From Pseudomonadota bacterium (GTDB lineage Bacteria > Pseudomonadota > Gammaproteobacteria > Burkholderiales > Burkholderiaceae_C): a stretch of DNA of 64,000 bases. The position numbers and the translations under genes were made by a program. Below, one piece after another: positions 47,151 to 57,265 of this stretch (within the stretch, counting starts at the first letter, position 1; every line of letters begins with the position of its first letter). Below the pieces are notes generated by a model that was not told where the DNA came from, searched no databases, and saw nothing but the letters and a program-made list of their open reading frames with translations. The stretch is from contig JAEWPH010000115.1 of the NCBI GenBank assembly GCA_023460715.1, positions 7,168-71,167 on the forward strand. Reading direction: 5' to 3'.

Positions 47151-47184
47151 TAAAAAAACCCTTGCAGGAGACCCTGCAAGGGTT
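47151..47184 (-). terminator. Terminator of the tRNA-Val pair
   Basis: AACCCTTGCAG (47157-47167) and CTGCAAGGGTT (47174-47184) form an 11-base perfect stem. On the minus strand this is followed by a run of T. It lies five bases after the second tRNA gene in transcription order. The rest of the 264-base gap up to the HDAC-family start holds nothing I can name. Confidence 0.88.
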
Positions 47185-47188
47185 TGAT

Positions 47189-47263
47189 TGGTGGGTGATA
47201 CATGGATCGAACATGTGACCCCTGCCGTGTGAAGGCAGTGCTCTACCGCTGAGCTAATCACCC
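47189..47263 (-). tRNA. tRNA-Val (anticodon CAC), second of a tandem pair
   Basis: This 75-base cloverleaf has acceptor stem GGGTGAT/ATCACCC with encoded CCA, D arm AGCTCAGCGGTAGAGC, and anticodon stem CTGCC/GGCAG around the loop TTCACAC. The T arm with GTTCGATCC follows. The anticodon CAC reads the valine codon GUG. It is identical over all 75 bases to the gene at 47305 and lies 41 bases downstream of it. Confidence 0.97.
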
Positions 47264-47304
47264 GGTGAACACGCACTCAGCGAGCGCGAATTCAAACAAA
47301 ACAC

Positions 47305-47379
47305 TGGTGGGTGATACATGGATCGAACATGTGACCCCTGCCGTGTGAAGGCAGTGCTCTACCGCTGAGCTAATCACCC
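47305..47379 (-). tRNA. tRNA-Val (anticodon CAC), first of a tandem pair
   Basis: This is a 75-base tRNA gene identical to its neighbour at 47189, with encoded CCA and anticodon CAC. It is transcribed first, from a promoter that must lie in the 41 bases after dnaQ or within its end. GUG is a frequent valine codon in this GC-rich genome, which may explain the duplicate. Confidence 0.97.
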
Positions 47380-47420
47380 GTGCTGTCTTAGCGACAAGCC
47401 TGCGATTATTGCACAGAATT

Positions 47421-48134
47421 TCAGACCGCCTGAGCTGATCGCCAAATTGTTTTGCCGCCGCTGGCCTTGTCGATCTGCGTGAGCGTGTCCTCGTGTTCCG
47501 CCAGCTCCTGCGCGCTGGCAGGCAGCACCTGCAACGCGATGGCGCTCAGGTCGATGGCCGCTACCTGAACACCGTCCTCGCCCGACGGGCTGTCGTCTGC
47601 GATGAGCAGCGCGTCCTGGCCCCGGGTCAGGTTGATGTACACATCGGCCAGCAATTCCGCGTCGAGCAAGGCGCCATGCAAGGTCCGGCCCGAGTTGTCG
47701 ACCCCCAGGCGGTCGCACAACGCATCCAGCGAGTTGCGCTTGCCGGGATACAGCTCCTTCGCCATGGCCAGCGTGTCGGTCACGCTCGCCACGTAGTTCT
47801 TGAAGGGAGAGCGGCCGGTGAGTTCCAGTTCCTTGTTCAGGAAGCCGACGTCGAAGGCCGCGTTGTGAATGATGATTTCCGCGCCCTGCAGGTACTGCAG
47901 GATCTCATCGGCCATGTCCGCGAACTTCGGCTTGTCCTTCAGGAACTCGTTGCTGATCCCGTGCACCTTCAGCGCATCCTCGTGGCTGTCGCGTCCTGGG
48001 TTGAAGTACAGGTGCAGGTTGTTGCCTGTGAGCTTGCGATTCAGCAATTCGACGCAGCCCAGTTCGATGATGCGGTCCCCGCCCTCGGCCGACAAGCCGG
48101 TGGTTTCCGTGTCCAGGACAATCTGGCGGGACAT
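47421..48134 (-). CDS. dnaQ: DNA polymerase III epsilon subunit (3'-5' proofreading exonuclease)
   Basis: This 237-residue protein has the exonuclease motifs ExoI IVLDTETTGL (Asp, Glu), ExoII IIIHNAAFDVGFLNKEL, and ExoIII His/Asp in TLHGALLDAELLADVYINLT. The C-terminal tail, with the region that binds the alpha subunit, follows. It proofreads DNA synthesis in the replisome. It overlaps the fdx stop by one base (TGATG), so it appears to be the last gene of the isc operon here. The usual neighbour rnhA is not adjacent. Confidence 0.95.
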   Translation of the reverse strand: MSRQIVLDTETTGLSAEGGDRIIELGCVELLNRKLTGNNLHLYFNPGRDSHEDALKVHGISNEFLKDKPKFADMADEILQYLQGAEIIIHNAAFDVGFLNKELELTGRSPFKNYVASVTDTLAMAKELYPGKRNSLDALCDRLGVDNSGRTLHGALLDAELLADVYINLTRGQDALLIADDSPSGEDGVQVAAIDLSAIALQVLPASAQELAEHEDTLTQIDKASGGKTIWRSAQAV

Positions 48135-48472
48135 CAGTGGTTTTCCTTGGCGTGGTTGATCGTGTACTTGGGAATCTCGACCGTCACATCCGCCTGCGCC
48201 AGGATGGCTTGGCAGGACAGGCGGGATTGCGGCTCCAGGCCCCAGGCACGGTCCAGCAGGTCCTCTTCCTCTTCTTCCGCCTCGTTGAGAGACTCCAGGC
48301 CCTCGCGGACGATCACGTGGCAGGTCGTGCAGGCACAGCTCATGTCGCAGGCATGCTCAATCTTGATGTCGTTGTCCAGCAAGGCTTCGCAGATCGACGT
48401 GCCTGCCGGAGCGGAAATCTGGGTGCCTTCGGGGCAGTACTCGGGATGGGGAAGGATTTTGATGACGGGCAT
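48134..48472 (-). CDS. fdx: ISC-type [2Fe-2S] ferredoxin
   Basis: This 112-residue adrenodoxin-type ferredoxin has the cluster ligands ACDMSCACTTC (three Cys in the C-x5-C-x2-C pattern) and a fourth Cys in RLSCQ. The acidic EEEEEDLL patch is typical of ISC ferredoxins. It supplies electrons for Fe-S cluster assembly on IscU. It follows hscA in the operon and no iscX was seen after it; dnaQ overlaps its stop. Confidence 0.96.
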   Translation of the reverse strand: MPVIKILPHPEYCPEGTQISAPAGTSICEALLDNDIKIEHACDMSCACTTCHVIVREGLESLNEAEEEEEDLLDRAWGLEPQSRLSCQAILAQADVTVEIPKYTINHAKENH

Positions 48473-48514
48473 GGGCGTCCGGTTCGGGTGCTTCGTGGAT
48501 ATTCTTGGTTCTTG

Positions 48515-50398
48515 TCAGAGGGCCTGGACGTTCTTGCCCGCCAGCGCCTCGCGGATGCCCCGGTTCATACGCTGCGCCGCGAAGGCCTCGGTACCCTTGG
48601 CCAAGGCCTGCGTGGCAGCCTCTACCGCGGCCGCGTCATCGGACGCATCACGCGTTTCTCGCAGCGACTGCATCAGCGTCTCGATGGCAGCCCGCTCATC
48701 AGAGGAGAGGACGTCGCCATCGGCATCCAGTGCGCTCTGCGTGGCCAGCAGCATGCGGTCGGCATCGACGCGGGCCTCCACCAGTGCACGGGCGCGCATG
48801 TCGTCCTGCGCCGTGGCAAAGCCTTCCTGCAGCATGCGCGCGATCTGGTCATCCGACAGGCCGTAGGACGGCTTCACGTCGATGCGTGCCTCCACCCCGC
48901 TGCTCAGTTCCTTGGCGCTGACGTTCAGCAGGCCGTCGGCATCGACGGTGAAGGTGACGCGTATGCGAGCGGCACCGGCTGCCATGGGCGGAATGCCGCG
49001 CAGCTCGAAGCGGGCCAGGCTGCGGCAGTCGACGACCAAATCACGCTCCCCCTGAACGACGTGAACGGCCAACGCCGTTTGGCCATCCTTGTAGGTGGTG
49101 AAGTCCTGCGCTTTGGCGGTGGGAATGGTCTCATTGCGCGCCACGATGCGCTCGACGAGGCCACCCATGGTTTCGATGCCCAGCGACAGCGGGATCACGT
49201 CCAGCAACAGCAGGTCTCCGGCCGTGTTGTTGCCCGCCAGCTGGTTGGCCTGGATGGCTGCGCCGAGAGCCACGACCTCGTCGGGGTTCAGATTGGTCAG
49301 CGGCTCCCGACCGAAGTAGTCGGCCACCGCCTGACGGATCTGGGGCATCCGCGTGGAACCGCCCACGAGCACAACGCCTTGCACCTCTTCGCGCGAGAGC
49401 TGCGCGTCGCGCAGGGCACGCCGAACGGCGGCCAGCGAGCGCGCCGTCAGCGCAGCCGTGGCCGCATCGAAATCTGCACGATGGACGTCAAATCGGACCT
49501 CTGCGCCCGCCACATCAGCGCAGAACGCTACACTTTCAGTAGCAGTCAACGCTTCCTTGCAGCGCCTAGCGGCCGCACGCACGGCGGCTTTGTCCTCCGG
49601 AGTGACCGCCCGGACACCCGCCTGCTGAAGCACCCAATCGGCCAGCGCCGCGTCGTAGTCATCCCCACCCAGCGCGGAATCGCCCCCGGTCGAAATCACC
49701 TCGAAGACGCCCTGCGTGAGCCGCAGGATAGAGATGTCAAATGTGCCGCCGCCCAGGTCATAGACGGCGTAGATGCCTTCGGAGGCGTTATCCAGTCCGT
49801 AAGCAATCGCGGCCGCCGTGGGCTCGTTGATCAAACGCAGCAGGTTCAGGCCCGCCAGCCGCGCAGCGTCCTTGGTTGCCTGGCGCTGCGCATCGTCGAA
49901 ATAGGCCGGCACGGTGATGACGGCACCATAGAGATCGTCGTTGAAGCTGTCTTCCGCCCGGTAGCGCAGCGTGGCAAGAATCTCCGCACTCACCTCCACC
50001 GGCGACTTCACGCCGCCAGCCGTCTCCAAGGACACCATGCCCGCAGCGCCCGGCTCACGGCCCTCGTCAGCGGCGACGAAGGCATACGGCAGCGCGTCGC
50101 GCCGCGCCACATCCTGCAGGCCCCTGCCCATGAAGCGCTTGACGGAAGCAATGGTGTTGACGGGATCGCTGACCTGCTGCGCCGCGGCGTCATGGCCGAT
50201 CTGGCGACCGCCGCCGGGCAGATAACGCACCACGGAAGGCAGCAGAATCCGTCCCTGGTCATCCGGCAGGCACTCGGCCACCCCGTTGCGCACCGCCGCC
50301 ACCAGGGAGTGGGTCGTGCCCAGGTCGATCCCCACGGCAATGCGTCGCTGATGGGGATCAGGGGATTGGCCGGGTTCGGAAATCTGCAGAAGCGCCAT
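48515..50398 (-). CDS. hscA: Fe-S assembly Hsp70 chaperone
   Basis: This 627-residue DnaK-type protein has the ATPase domain start [26 protein letters not shown] and [12 protein letters not shown]. The substrate-binding domain follows ([14 protein letters not shown]) and a helical lid. HscA drives release of clusters from IscU, which it recognises through LPPVK (present in IscU here). It is slightly longer than E. coli HscA (616). It lies 57 bases after hscB and before fdx. Confidence 0.96.
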   Translation of the reverse strand: MALLQISEPGQSPDPHQRRIAVGIDLGTTHSLVAAVRNGVAECLPDDQGRILLPSVVRYLPGGGRQIGHDAAAQQVSDPVNTIASVKRFMGRGLQDVARRDALPYAFVAADEGREPGAAGMVSLETAGGVKSPVEVSAEILATLRYRAEDSFNDDLYGAVITVPAYFDDAQRQATKDAARLAGLNLLRLINEPTAAAIAYGLDNASEGIYAVYDLGGGTFDISILRLTQGVFEVISTGGDSALGGDDYDAALADWVLQQAGVRAVTPEDKAAVRAAARRCKEALTATESVAFCADVAGAEVRFDVHRADFDAATAALTARSLAAVRRALRDAQLSREEVQGVVLVGGSTRMPQIRQAVADYFGREPLTNLNPDEVVALGAAIQANQLAGNNTAGDLLLLDVIPLSLGIETMGGLVERIVARNETIPTAKAQDFTTYKDGQTALAVHVVQGERDLVVDCRSLARFELRGIPPMAAGAARIRVTFTVDADGLLNVSAKELSSGVEARIDVKPSYGLSDDQIARMLQEGFATAQDDMRARALVEARVDADRMLLATQSALDADGDVLSSDERAAIETLMQSLRETRDASDDAAAVEAATQALAKGTEAFAAQRMNRGIREALAGKNVQAL

Positions 50399-50455
50399 GG
50401 CGTAGTGTGGTCCTGGAAAGAATGCGGCGGGCGCCGAGGCCCCGCCGTGGGGGCT

Positions 50456-50974
50456 CTATTGTCCCAGTTGATCCCTGCGGGTCTCGATGTCCTGCGCAAA
50501 ACGCGCAATGAACATGAGGGCTCTGACCTCCCGCGCGGCACCGGCATAGTCAGATTGCTGGTCGATCAGTTCGGTGCAGCGGGCAATGGCCGATCGGCGC
50601 GATTCCTGCACCTCGTCGTCGAGCCGGTCCAGATCGGCCTCGCCACGCGCCTCCTCCAGCGCCTCGCGCCATTCCATCTGCTGCATCAAGAACGCCGCGG
50701 GCATGGCCGTGTTGTCTTCCGCCTGGATGGGAGCGCCGTGCAGTTCGCACAGGTAGGCCGCGCGTCGCAACGGATCTTTCAGCCGCTGGTACGCCTCGTT
50801 GATGCGCACCGACCATTGCATGGCGAGCCGCTGTGCGGCCGCACCCTGCGCAGCGAAGCGATCGGGATGCGCTTCGCGCTGCAGTTCCTTCCAGCGCGCA
50901 TCCACGGCGCTGCGGTCTTGCGCAAAGCGTCGCGGAAGGTCGAAGAGCTCGAAGTCGTCAGATTGAAGGTTCAT
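50456..50974 (-). CDS. hscB: Fe-S assembly J-domain co-chaperone
   Basis: This 172-residue protein has an N-terminal J domain with HPDRF, the motif that stimulates HscA. A C-terminal three-helix domain binds IscU (LMQQMEWREALEEARGEADLDRL). The open frame runs further upstream, into the gap before iscA, but ATG 50974 gives the standard N-terminus. It lies between iscA and hscA. Confidence 0.95.
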   Translation of the reverse strand: MNLQSDDFELFDLPRRFAQDRSAVDARWKELQREAHPDRFAAQGAAAQRLAMQWSVRINEAYQRLKDPLRRAAYLCELHGAPIQAEDNTAMPAAFLMQQMEWREALEEARGEADLDRLDDEVQESRRSAIARCTELIDQQSDYAGAAREVRALMFIARFAQDIETRRDQLGQ

Positions 50975-51041
50975 GATGGCAAGAAAAAACCGCCAGCGTG
51001 GTGCACGATGGCGGTCACAGCAAGGCGCGAGCAGGACACAG

Positions 51042-51365
51042 TCACACGCGGAAGCTCTCCCCGCAACCACAGCGATCACGCTCGTTCGGGTTGTTGAAGC
51101 GAAAGCCTTCGTTGAGCCCCTCGCGCACAAAGTCGAGTTCGGTGCCGTCGATGTAGGCCAGGCTCTTGGGATCGATCAGCACCTTCACGCCGTGGTTCTC
51201 GAACACGACGTCTTCAGGCGCCTGATCGTCCACGTACTCCAGCTTGTAGGCCAAGCCGGAGCAACCGGTGGTCTTCACGCCCAATCGGACGCCCACGCCC
51301 TTGCCCCGCCGCGACAGATAGCGCGTCACGTGCCGGGCGGCCGCTTCGGTCAGGGTAATAGCCAT
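51042..51365 (-). CDS. iscA: A-type Fe-S cluster carrier
   Basis: This 107-residue protein has the three conserved cluster ligands: Cys35 in TTGCSGLAY, and Cys99 and Cys101 in RCGCGESF. It carries Fe-S clusters from IscU to target proteins. It starts three bases after the iscU stop. Confidence 0.96.
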   Translation of the reverse strand: MAITLTEAAARHVTRYLSRRGKGVGVRLGVKTTGCSGLAYKLEYVDDQAPEDVVFENHGVKVLIDPKSLAYIDGTELDFVREGLNEGFRFNNPNERDRCGCGESFRV

Positions 51366-51368
51366 GGC

Positions 51369-51767
51369 TCAGGCTGCCGCCACCGCCGCGTGCTTGGTCT
51401 TGTAGTCCAGCACGGCCGCCTTGATGGCGTCTTCTGCCAGGATGGAGCAGTGCACCTTCACCGGAGGCAGCGCCAGTTCCTGTGCGATCTCGCTGTTCTT
51501 CAGCGCCGCCGCCTCGTCGAGCGTCTTGCCCTTGACCCATTCCGTCACCAGAGACGACGAGGCAATGGCAGAGCCACAGCCATAGGTCTTGAAGCGCGCG
51601 TCTTCGATGACGCCGGTGGCGGGATTGACCTTGATCTGCAGCTTCATCACATCGCCGCAGGCTGGAGCGCCCACCATCCCGGTGCCCACCGTTTCGTCAC
51701 CCTTGTCGAACGAGCCCACATTGCGGGGATTCTCGTAATGGTCGATCACTTTGTCTGAGTAAGCCAT
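51369..51767 (-). CDS. iscU: Fe-S cluster assembly scaffold
   Basis: This 132-residue scaffold has three conserved Cys: APACGDVMKL, KTYGCGSAIASSSL and KVHCSIL. The LPPVK sequence before the last Cys is the HscA recognition site. Clusters are built here from sulfur given by IscS. It follows iscS by 18 bases. Confidence 0.97.
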   Translation of the reverse strand: MAYSDKVIDHYENPRNVGSFDKGDETVGTGMVGAPACGDVMKLQIKVNPATGVIEDARFKTYGCGSAIASSSLVTEWVKGKTLDEAAALKNSEIAQELALPPVKVHCSILAEDAIKAAVLDYKTKHAAVAAA

Positions 51768-51785
51768 GGTCTTTACCTCTTCAAT

Positions 51786-53006
51786 TCAATGCGCAGCCCA
51801 TTGGATGGTGCTGATGTCGATGCCGTCCTTGTACATGTCCCACAGCGGGCTCAGTTCGCGGAGCTTGGCCACGTTGTGTCGGATCGTGGAGACGGCGTAG
51901 TCGATCTCTTCTTCGGTGGTGAAGCGGCCAATAGTCATGCGCAGGCTGCTGTGGGCCAACTCGTCGCTGCGGCCCAGGGCACGCAACACGTAGCTGGGCT
52001 CCAGGCTGGCGGACGTGCACGCCGAGCCGGACGACACGGCCAAGCCCTTGATCCCCATGATCAGCGACTCGCCCTCGACGTAGTTGAAGCTGATGTTGAG
52101 GTTGTGCGGGACGCGACGCTCCATGTCACCGTTCACAAACACCTGCTCGATGTCCTTGAGGCCGTCCAGCAAGCGTTGCTGCAGCGCCTTGGCCTTGGCG
52201 ACATCCTGCGCCATCTCTTCGCGGGCAATGCGGAAGGCCTCGCCCATGCCCACGATCTGGTGCGTGGGCAAGGTGCCGGAGCGCATGCCGCGCTCGTGAC
52301 CGCCGCCGTGCATCTGCGCTTCCAGACGCACCCGCGGCTTGCGGCGTACATACAGGGCACCAATGCCCTTGGGGCCGTAGGTCTTGTGTGAAGCCAGGCT
52401 CAGCAGGTCGACCGGCAACTGCGCCATGTCGATCTCGATCTTGCCGGTGGCCTGCGCAGCGTCCACGTGGAAGATGACGCCCTTCTCGCGGCACAGGGCG
52501 CCAATGGCGGGGATGTCCTGGATCACGCCGATCTCGTTGTTCACGAACATCACGCTCAGCAGAATCGTGTCCGGGCGAATAGCCGCCTTGAGCACTTCAA
52601 AGTCGAGCAGGCCGTTCTCCTGCACGTCCAGATAGGTCACCTCGAAGCCCTGGCGCTCCAGCTCGCGCATGGTGTCCAGCACTGCCTTGTGCTCGGTCTT
52701 GACCGTGATCAGGTGCTTGCCCTTGCCCTTGTAGAACTGGGCTGCGCCCTTCAATGCGAGGTTGTTGGATTCGGTCGCCCCACTGGTCCAGACGATTTCG
52801 CGCGGGTCTGCACCGATCAACGCCGCAACGTCGCCGCGGGCCTTCTCGACCGCCTCCTCCGCCTCCCAACCCCACGCATGACTGCGCGATGCCGGATTGC
52901 CAAAGTGCTCGCGCAGCCAGGGAATCATGGCGTCCACGACGCGGGGATCCACGGGGGTGGTCGCGCCGTAGTCAAGGTAGATCGGGAAATGCGGGGTCAT
53001 ATCCAT
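51786..53006 (-). CDS. iscS: Cysteine desulfurase
   Basis: This 406-residue PLP enzyme has the N-terminal [15 protein letters not shown], the PLP Lys in [17 protein letters not shown], and the mobile catalytic Cys loop [17 protein letters not shown]. It extracts sulfur from cysteine for cluster assembly and other sulfur transfers. ATG 53006 was used; ATG 53000 is two codons in. It is the second gene of the isc operon, 54 bases after iscR. Confidence 0.97.
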   Translation of the reverse strand: MDMTPHFPIYLDYGATTPVDPRVVDAMIPWLREHFGNPASRSHAWGWEAEEAVEKARGDVAALIGADPREIVWTSGATESNNLALKGAAQFYKGKGKHLITVKTEHKAVLDTMRELERQGFEVTYLDVQENGLLDFEVLKAAIRPDTILLSVMFVNNEIGVIQDIPAIGALCREKGVIFHVDAAQATGKIEIDMAQLPVDLLSLASHKTYGPKGIGALYVRRKPRVRLEAQMHGGGHERGMRSGTLPTHQIVGMGEAFRIAREEMAQDVAKAKALQQRLLDGLKDIEQVFVNGDMERRVPHNLNISFNYVEGESLIMGIKGLAVSSGSACTSASLEPSYVLRALGRSDELAHSSLRMTIGRFTTEEEIDYAVSTIRHNVAKLRELSPLWDMYKDGIDISTIQWAAH

Positions 53007-53060
53007 GGCTGGCTCAGTAAAAGTGTCTGGCTGGCGAACGTCAGAGTTCCAATGCGCGCA

Positions 53061-53597
53061 TCAGGACTTGGCAAACGCGTTGCCGAGGGCGAACACCGAA
53101 TTGGGAGCGTTCACGCGAATGGGCTTCACCACCGGAGTGGTCGAGATGGCGCGGCGCACCACCGGCTTGTCCTCGATCTGCACGCCCTTGGCCAACTGGT
53201 CATCCACCAGCTTCTGCAGCGTGACGGAGTCCAGGAATTCGACCATGCGCTGGTTTAACGAAGCCCACAGCTCATGGGTCATGCAGCGGCCAGCCTCGCC
53301 GAGGCAGTTCTCCTTGCCGCCGCACTGGGTCGCGTCGATCGGCTCGTCGACGGAGACGATGATGTCCGCCACAGTGATATCGCCTGCCTTGCGGGCGAGC
53401 GTGTAGCCGCCGCCGGGACCACGCGTGGACTCGACCAGCTCATGGCGGCGCAGCTTGCCGAACAACTGTTCCAGATAGGACAGCGAGATCTGCTGGCGCT
53501 GGCTGATCGCGGCGAGGGTGACAGGACCGTTGTTCTGGCGCAGGGCCAGATCGATCATGGCGGTGACCGCAAAACGGCCTTTGGTAGTGAGACGCAT
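53061..53597 (-). CDS. iscR: Fe-S cluster-sensing Rrf2-family regulator of the isc operon
   Basis: This 178-residue regulator has an Rrf2 winged helix with MRLTTKGRFAVTAMIDLAL and QRQQISLSYLEQLFGKLRRHELVESTRGPGGGYTL. The cluster ligands Cys92, Cys98 and Cys105 lie in QCGGKENCLGEAGRC, with His108 after them; the last Cys is one residue further than in E. coli. When it holds a [2Fe-2S] cluster it represses the isc promoter. A matching site lies upstream at 53734. It is the first gene of the operon. Confidence 0.96.
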   Translation of the reverse strand: MRLTTKGRFAVTAMIDLALRQNNGPVTLAAISQRQQISLSYLEQLFGKLRRHELVESTRGPGGGYTLARKAGDITVADIIVSVDEPIDATQCGGKENCLGEAGRCMTHELWASLNQRMVEFLDSVTLQKLVDDQLAKGVQIEDKPVVRRAISTTPVVKPIRVNAPNSVFALGNAFAKS

Positions 53598-53733
53598 CGC
53601 AAGCTCCTTGTCTTCAGGCTTGTCCGTTACAGAAACGCCGCAGGCCGTGGACCGACCCGGGCACCGTCTCCGCCCCTTACTCCCGCACGCATCAGGGGCC
53701 GTGCAAAGAGCCCTGTTTCTTCGTGGGCTTTGT

Positions 53734-53758
53734 GTTCTTGACTATTTAAGGCAAGTAT
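53734..53758 (-). promoter_or_regulatory. IscR type 1 binding site over the isc promoter
   Basis: The 25 bases read on the minus strand begin ATACTTGCC and end AGTCAAGAAC. By eye they agree with the type 1 consensus, whose two half sites are ATASYYGACTR and YAGTCRRSTAT, at all but four positions. TATACT (53754-53759), a good -10 box, overlaps the upstream half, so bound IscR would block RNA polymerase. The site lies 137 bases before the iscR start. Confidence 0.75.
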
Positions 53759-53835
53759 AGCACAAATCCCTATTGTTTTTGTCGGGTAACAAAACTGATC
53801 AGTCGCATTTCCACCTGACGGGTTGCACTGGACGG

Positions 53836-55917
53836 TCAAACGGCCACGTGGTCTTCTCCCGGGGCGCCGAACGCTTGCGCCTTCAGCTTCGACAACTGAT
53901 CCCGCGTCCGCGCCGCTTGTTCGAACTCCAGATTGCGCGCGTGTTCCAGCATCTGTTTTTCCAGCCGCTTGATCTCACGGGCCACGTCTTTCTCCGACAT
54001 GTCCTCGACCTGGGCGCGCCGCATGGCTTCCTGCTCCAGCCGCTCGGCGTCCTTCCCAGCCTTCTCGCTGTAGACGCCGTCGATCAGGTCACGCACCTGC
54101 TTCACGATGCTGCGGGGAGTGATGCCGTGTGCTTCGTTGTATGCGATCTGCTTGGCACGGCGGCGTTCCGTCTCGTCGATGGCCTTCTTCATCGAATCCG
54201 TGATCCGGTCGGCGTACAGGATCGCCTGGCCATTGAGGTTCCGCGCTGCGCGGCCGATGGTCTGGATCAGGCTGCGCTCCGCGCGCAGGAAGCCTTCCTT
54301 GTCCGCGTCCAGGATGGCGACGAGCGACACCTCGGGGATATCCAGCCCCTCGCGCAGCAGGTTGATCCCCACCAACACGTCGAAGGCCCCCAGGCGCAGA
54401 TCGCGGATGATCTCCACCCGTTCCACGGTATCGATGTCGGAATGCAGATACCGCACCTTGACGCCGTTGTCCGTAAGGTAGTCGGTGAGCTGTTCCGCCA
54501 TGCGCTTGGTCAGCGTCGTAATGAGTACGCGCTGATTCTTTTCCGATCGAATGCGTATTTCTTGCAGCACATCGTCGACCTGATGCGTGGCTGGACGCAC
54601 TTCCACGATGGGGTCGACCAAGCCCGTCGGCCGCACCACCTGGTCCACCACCTGGCCGGCGTGCGTCTTTTCGTAGTCAGCCGGCGTGGCCGAAACGAAG
54701 ACGACCTGTCGCATGCGTTTCTCGAACTCCTCGAATTTGAGCGGACGGTTGTCCAGCGCGGACGGCAAACGGAACCCGTATTCGACCAACGTCGTCTTGC
54801 GGGAGCGGTCGCCGTTGTACATGGCGCTGAGCTGGCCGATCATCTGGTGACTCTCGTCGAGGAACATGAGCGCATCAGGCGGCAAATAGTCGGTCAGCGT
54901 GCTGGGCGGGTCGCCTGGCGATGATCCGGACAGGTGGCGCGTGTAGTTTTCGATGCCCTTGCAGTGTCCGACCTCACTGAGCATCTCCAGGTCGAAGCGG
55001 GTGCGCTGCTCCAGGCGCTGCGCCTCCACCAGCTTGCCGTCGGCGACGAACTGCTGCAGCCGCTCGGCCAACTCCAGCTTGATGGTCTCGACAGCGGCCA
55101 GCACCTTGTCGCGGGGCGTCACGTAGTGGCTGCTCGGATAGACCGTGAACCGCGGGATCTTCTGGCGAACGCGCCCCGTGAGCGGGTCGAACAGCTGCAG
55201 GCTTTCGATCTCGTCGTCGAACAGTTCAATGCGGATCGCCAGTTCGGAATGCTCTGCAGGGAAGACGTCGATGGTGTCTCCGCGCACGCGGAACTTGCCC
55301 CGGCTGAAGTCCTGCTCGTTGCGCTGGTACTGCATGCGGATGAGCTGGGCGATCACGTCGCGCTGGCCCAGCTTGTCTCCGACGCGGAGGGTCATCACCA
55401 TACGGTGGTAGCTCTCCGGCTCGCCGATGCCGTAGATGGCAGACACGGTGGCCACGATCACGACATCGCGGCGCTCCATCAGGCTCTTGGTGCACGACAG
55501 CCGCATCTGCTCGATGTGCTCGTTGATGGCACTGTCCTTCTCGATGAACAGGTCGCGCTGCGGCACATAGGCCTCGGGTTGGTAGTAGTCGTAGTAGCTG
55601 ACGAAGTACTCGACCGCGTTCTTGGGAAAAAACTCGCGGAACTCGCTGTACAGCTGGGCGGCCAGGGTCTTGTTGGGCGCGAAGATGATCGCCGGACGGC
55701 CCAGCCGGGCGATGACGTTGGCCATGGTGAAGGTCTTGCCGGAACCTGTCACGCCCAACAGCGTCTGGAACACTTCGCCGTCGTTCACGCCCTCCACCAG
55801 CTTGTCGATCGCCCCGGGCTGATCGCCCGCCGGCGGGTACGGCTGGTACAGCTCGAAAGGCGAGCCCGGGAAGGTGACGAACTGGCCGGTGAGCGGTTCT
55901 GAGGTAACTTCGTGCAT
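53836..55917 (-). CDS. uvrB: Excinuclease ABC subunit B
   Basis: This 693-residue helicase-like DNA repair protein has Walker [16 protein letters not shown], the beta-hairpin [15 protein letters not shown] that inserts between strands at lesions, DEAD-type DESHQM, and the helicase motif [30 protein letters not shown]. The C-terminal UvrC-binding helix pair is present ([28 protein letters not shown]). It verifies damage in nucleotide-excision repair. It is full length and divergent from the aminotransferase gene. Confidence 0.97.
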   Translation of the reverse strand: MHEVTSEPLTGQFVTFPGSPFELYQPYPPAGDQPGAIDKLVEGVNDGEVFQTLLGVTGSGKTFTMANVIARLGRPAIIFAPNKTLAAQLYSEFREFFPKNAVEYFVSYYDYYQPEAYVPQRDLFIEKDSAINEHIEQMRLSCTKSLMERRDVVIVATVSAIYGIGEPESYHRMVMTLRVGDKLGQRDVIAQLIRMQYQRNEQDFSRGKFRVRGDTIDVFPAEHSELAIRIELFDDEIESLQLFDPLTGRVRQKIPRFTVYPSSHYVTPRDKVLAAVETIKLELAERLQQFVADGKLVEAQRLEQRTRFDLEMLSEVGHCKGIENYTRHLSGSSPGDPPSTLTDYLPPDALMFLDESHQMIGQLSAMYNGDRSRKTTLVEYGFRLPSALDNRPLKFEEFEKRMRQVVFVSATPADYEKTHAGQVVDQVVRPTGLVDPIVEVRPATHQVDDVLQEIRIRSEKNQRVLITTLTKRMAEQLTDYLTDNGVKVRYLHSDIDTVERVEIIRDLRLGAFDVLVGINLLREGLDIPEVSLVAILDADKEGFLRAERSLIQTIGRAARNLNGQAILYADRITDSMKKAIDETERRRAKQIAYNEAHGITPRSIVKQVRDLIDGVYSEKAGKDAERLEQEAMRRAQVEDMSEKDVAREIKRLEKQMLEHARNLEFEQAARTRDQLSKLKAQAFGAPGEDHVAV

Positions 55918-56024
55918 GATGGGTCAGCGAACCGGTGGGGGCCGCCGTTAAAATCTCGGGTTGACCTGAAAGCCTACAGTAGCTGAGGTCAACTTGCCCG
56001 ATTTCCACCCTCAAGGACTTTTCA

Positions 56025-57221
56025 ATGTCTCTGTTCACCGCCGTCGAAATGGCCCCCCGCGACCCGATCCTGGGTCTGAATGAGCAATACAACGCGGACA
56101 CCAACCCCAACAAGGTCAACCTCGGCGTGGGTGTGTATTTCGACGACAACGGCAAGCTGCCCCTGCTGCAGTGCGTGCAGGCCGCTGAAAAGGCCATGAT
56201 GGAAAAGCCCACGGCACGCGGCTACCTGCCCATCGACGGCATCGTGGCGTACGACAATGCCGTCAAGGCGCTGGTGTTCGGTGCCGACAGCGAGCCCGTT
56301 ACCTCCGGCCGCGTGGCCACGGTGCAGGCCGTGGGCGGTACCGGCGGCCTGAAGATCGGCGCCGACTTCCTGAAGAAGCTCAGCCCCAACGCCACGGTGC
56401 TGATCTCCGACCCGAGCTGGGAAAACCACCGCGCGCTGTTCACCAACGCCGGCTTCACGGTCGACACCTACGCCTACTACGACGCGGCCAAGCGCGGCGT
56501 GAACTTCGAAGGCATGCTGGCCAGCCTGAAGGCCGCCGCTGCCGGCACCATCGTCGTGCTGCATGCCTGCTGCCACAACCCCACCGGCTATGACATCACG
56601 CCCGAGCAATGGGACCAGGTCATCGCCGTGGTCAAGGCCCAGGGCCTGACGGCTTTCCTCGACATGGCCTACCAGGGCTTCGGCCACGGCATTGCCGAAG
56701 ACGGTGCCGTCATCAACAAGTTCGTGGCCGCGGGCCTGAGCTTCTTCGTGTCCACCTCCTTCTCCAAGAGCTTCAGCCTGTACGGCGAGCGCGTGGGCGG
56801 CCTGTCGGTGCTGTGCGCCGACAAGGAAGAAGCCGGTCGCGTGCTGAGTCAGCTCAAGATCGTCATCCGCACCAACTACTCCAACCCACCCACGCACGGC
56901 GGTGCCGTGGTGGCCGCCGTCCTGGGCAACCCCGAGCTGCGCGCGCTGTGGGAAAAGGAACTGGGCGAGATGCGCGTGCGCATCAAGGCCATGCGCCAGA
57001 AGCTGGTCGATGGCCTGAAGGCCGCCGGCGTGCAGCAGGACATGTCCTTCATCACCCAGCAGATCGGCATGTTCAGCTACTCGGGCCTGTCCAAGGACCA
57101 GATGGTGCGCCTGCGCAACGAGTTCGGCGTGTACGGTACGGACACCGGCCGCATGTGCGTGGCAGCGCTCAACAGCAAGAACATCGACTACGTCTGCCAG
57201 GCCATCGCCAAGGTGTTTTGA
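56025..57221 (+). CDS. Aspartate/aromatic amino acid aminotransferase (class I)
   Basis: This 398-residue PLP enzyme is of the AspC/TyrB type. The substrate and cofactor motifs are GYLPIDG, HACCHNPTGYDIT (Asn contacts PLP), the Lys Schiff base in STSFSKSFSLYGERVGG, and Arg in YGTDTGRMCVAAL near the C-terminus. AspC and TyrB cannot be told apart here, so no symbol is given. The 107-base gap to uvrB contains TTGACCT and AGGTCAA in inverted order 18 bases apart. A terminator follows the gene. Confidence 0.93.
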   Translation: MSLFTAVEMAPRDPILGLNEQYNADTNPNKVNLGVGVYFDDNGKLPLLQCVQAAEKAMMEKPTARGYLPIDGIVAYDNAVKALVFGADSEPVTSGRVATVQAVGGTGGLKIGADFLKKLSPNATVLISDPSWENHRALFTNAGFTVDTYAYYDAAKRGVNFEGMLASLKAAAAGTIVVLHACCHNPTGYDITPEQWDQVIAVVKAQGLTAFLDMAYQGFGHGIAEDGAVINKFVAAGLSFFVSTSFSKSFSLYGERVGGLSVLCADKEEAGRVLSQLKIVIRTNYSNPPTHGGAVVAAVLGNPELRALWEKELGEMRVRIKAMRQKLVDGLKAAGVQQDMSFITQQIGMFSYSGLSKDQMVRLRNEFGVYGTDTGRMCVAALNSKNIDYVCQAIAKVF

Positions 57222-57240
57222 GCGCCCGCGCTCTCGGTCG

Positions 57241-57265
57241 AAAGCCGCCTCCGGGCGGCTTTTTT
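57241..57265 (+). terminator. Rho-independent terminator after the aminotransferase gene
   Basis: GCCGCC (57244-57249) pairs with GGCGGC (57254-57259), extended by AAA/TTT, with a run of six T following. It stops plus-strand transcription 20 bases after the stop codon. Confidence 0.88.

Noticed and set aside
46223..47218. An open frame running antisense to the HDAC-family gene and into the tRNA genes
   Set aside because: It overlaps a well-supported CDS and a tRNA gene; the last part (MSDSRVLVFYTALF) looked protein-like but has no support beyond that.
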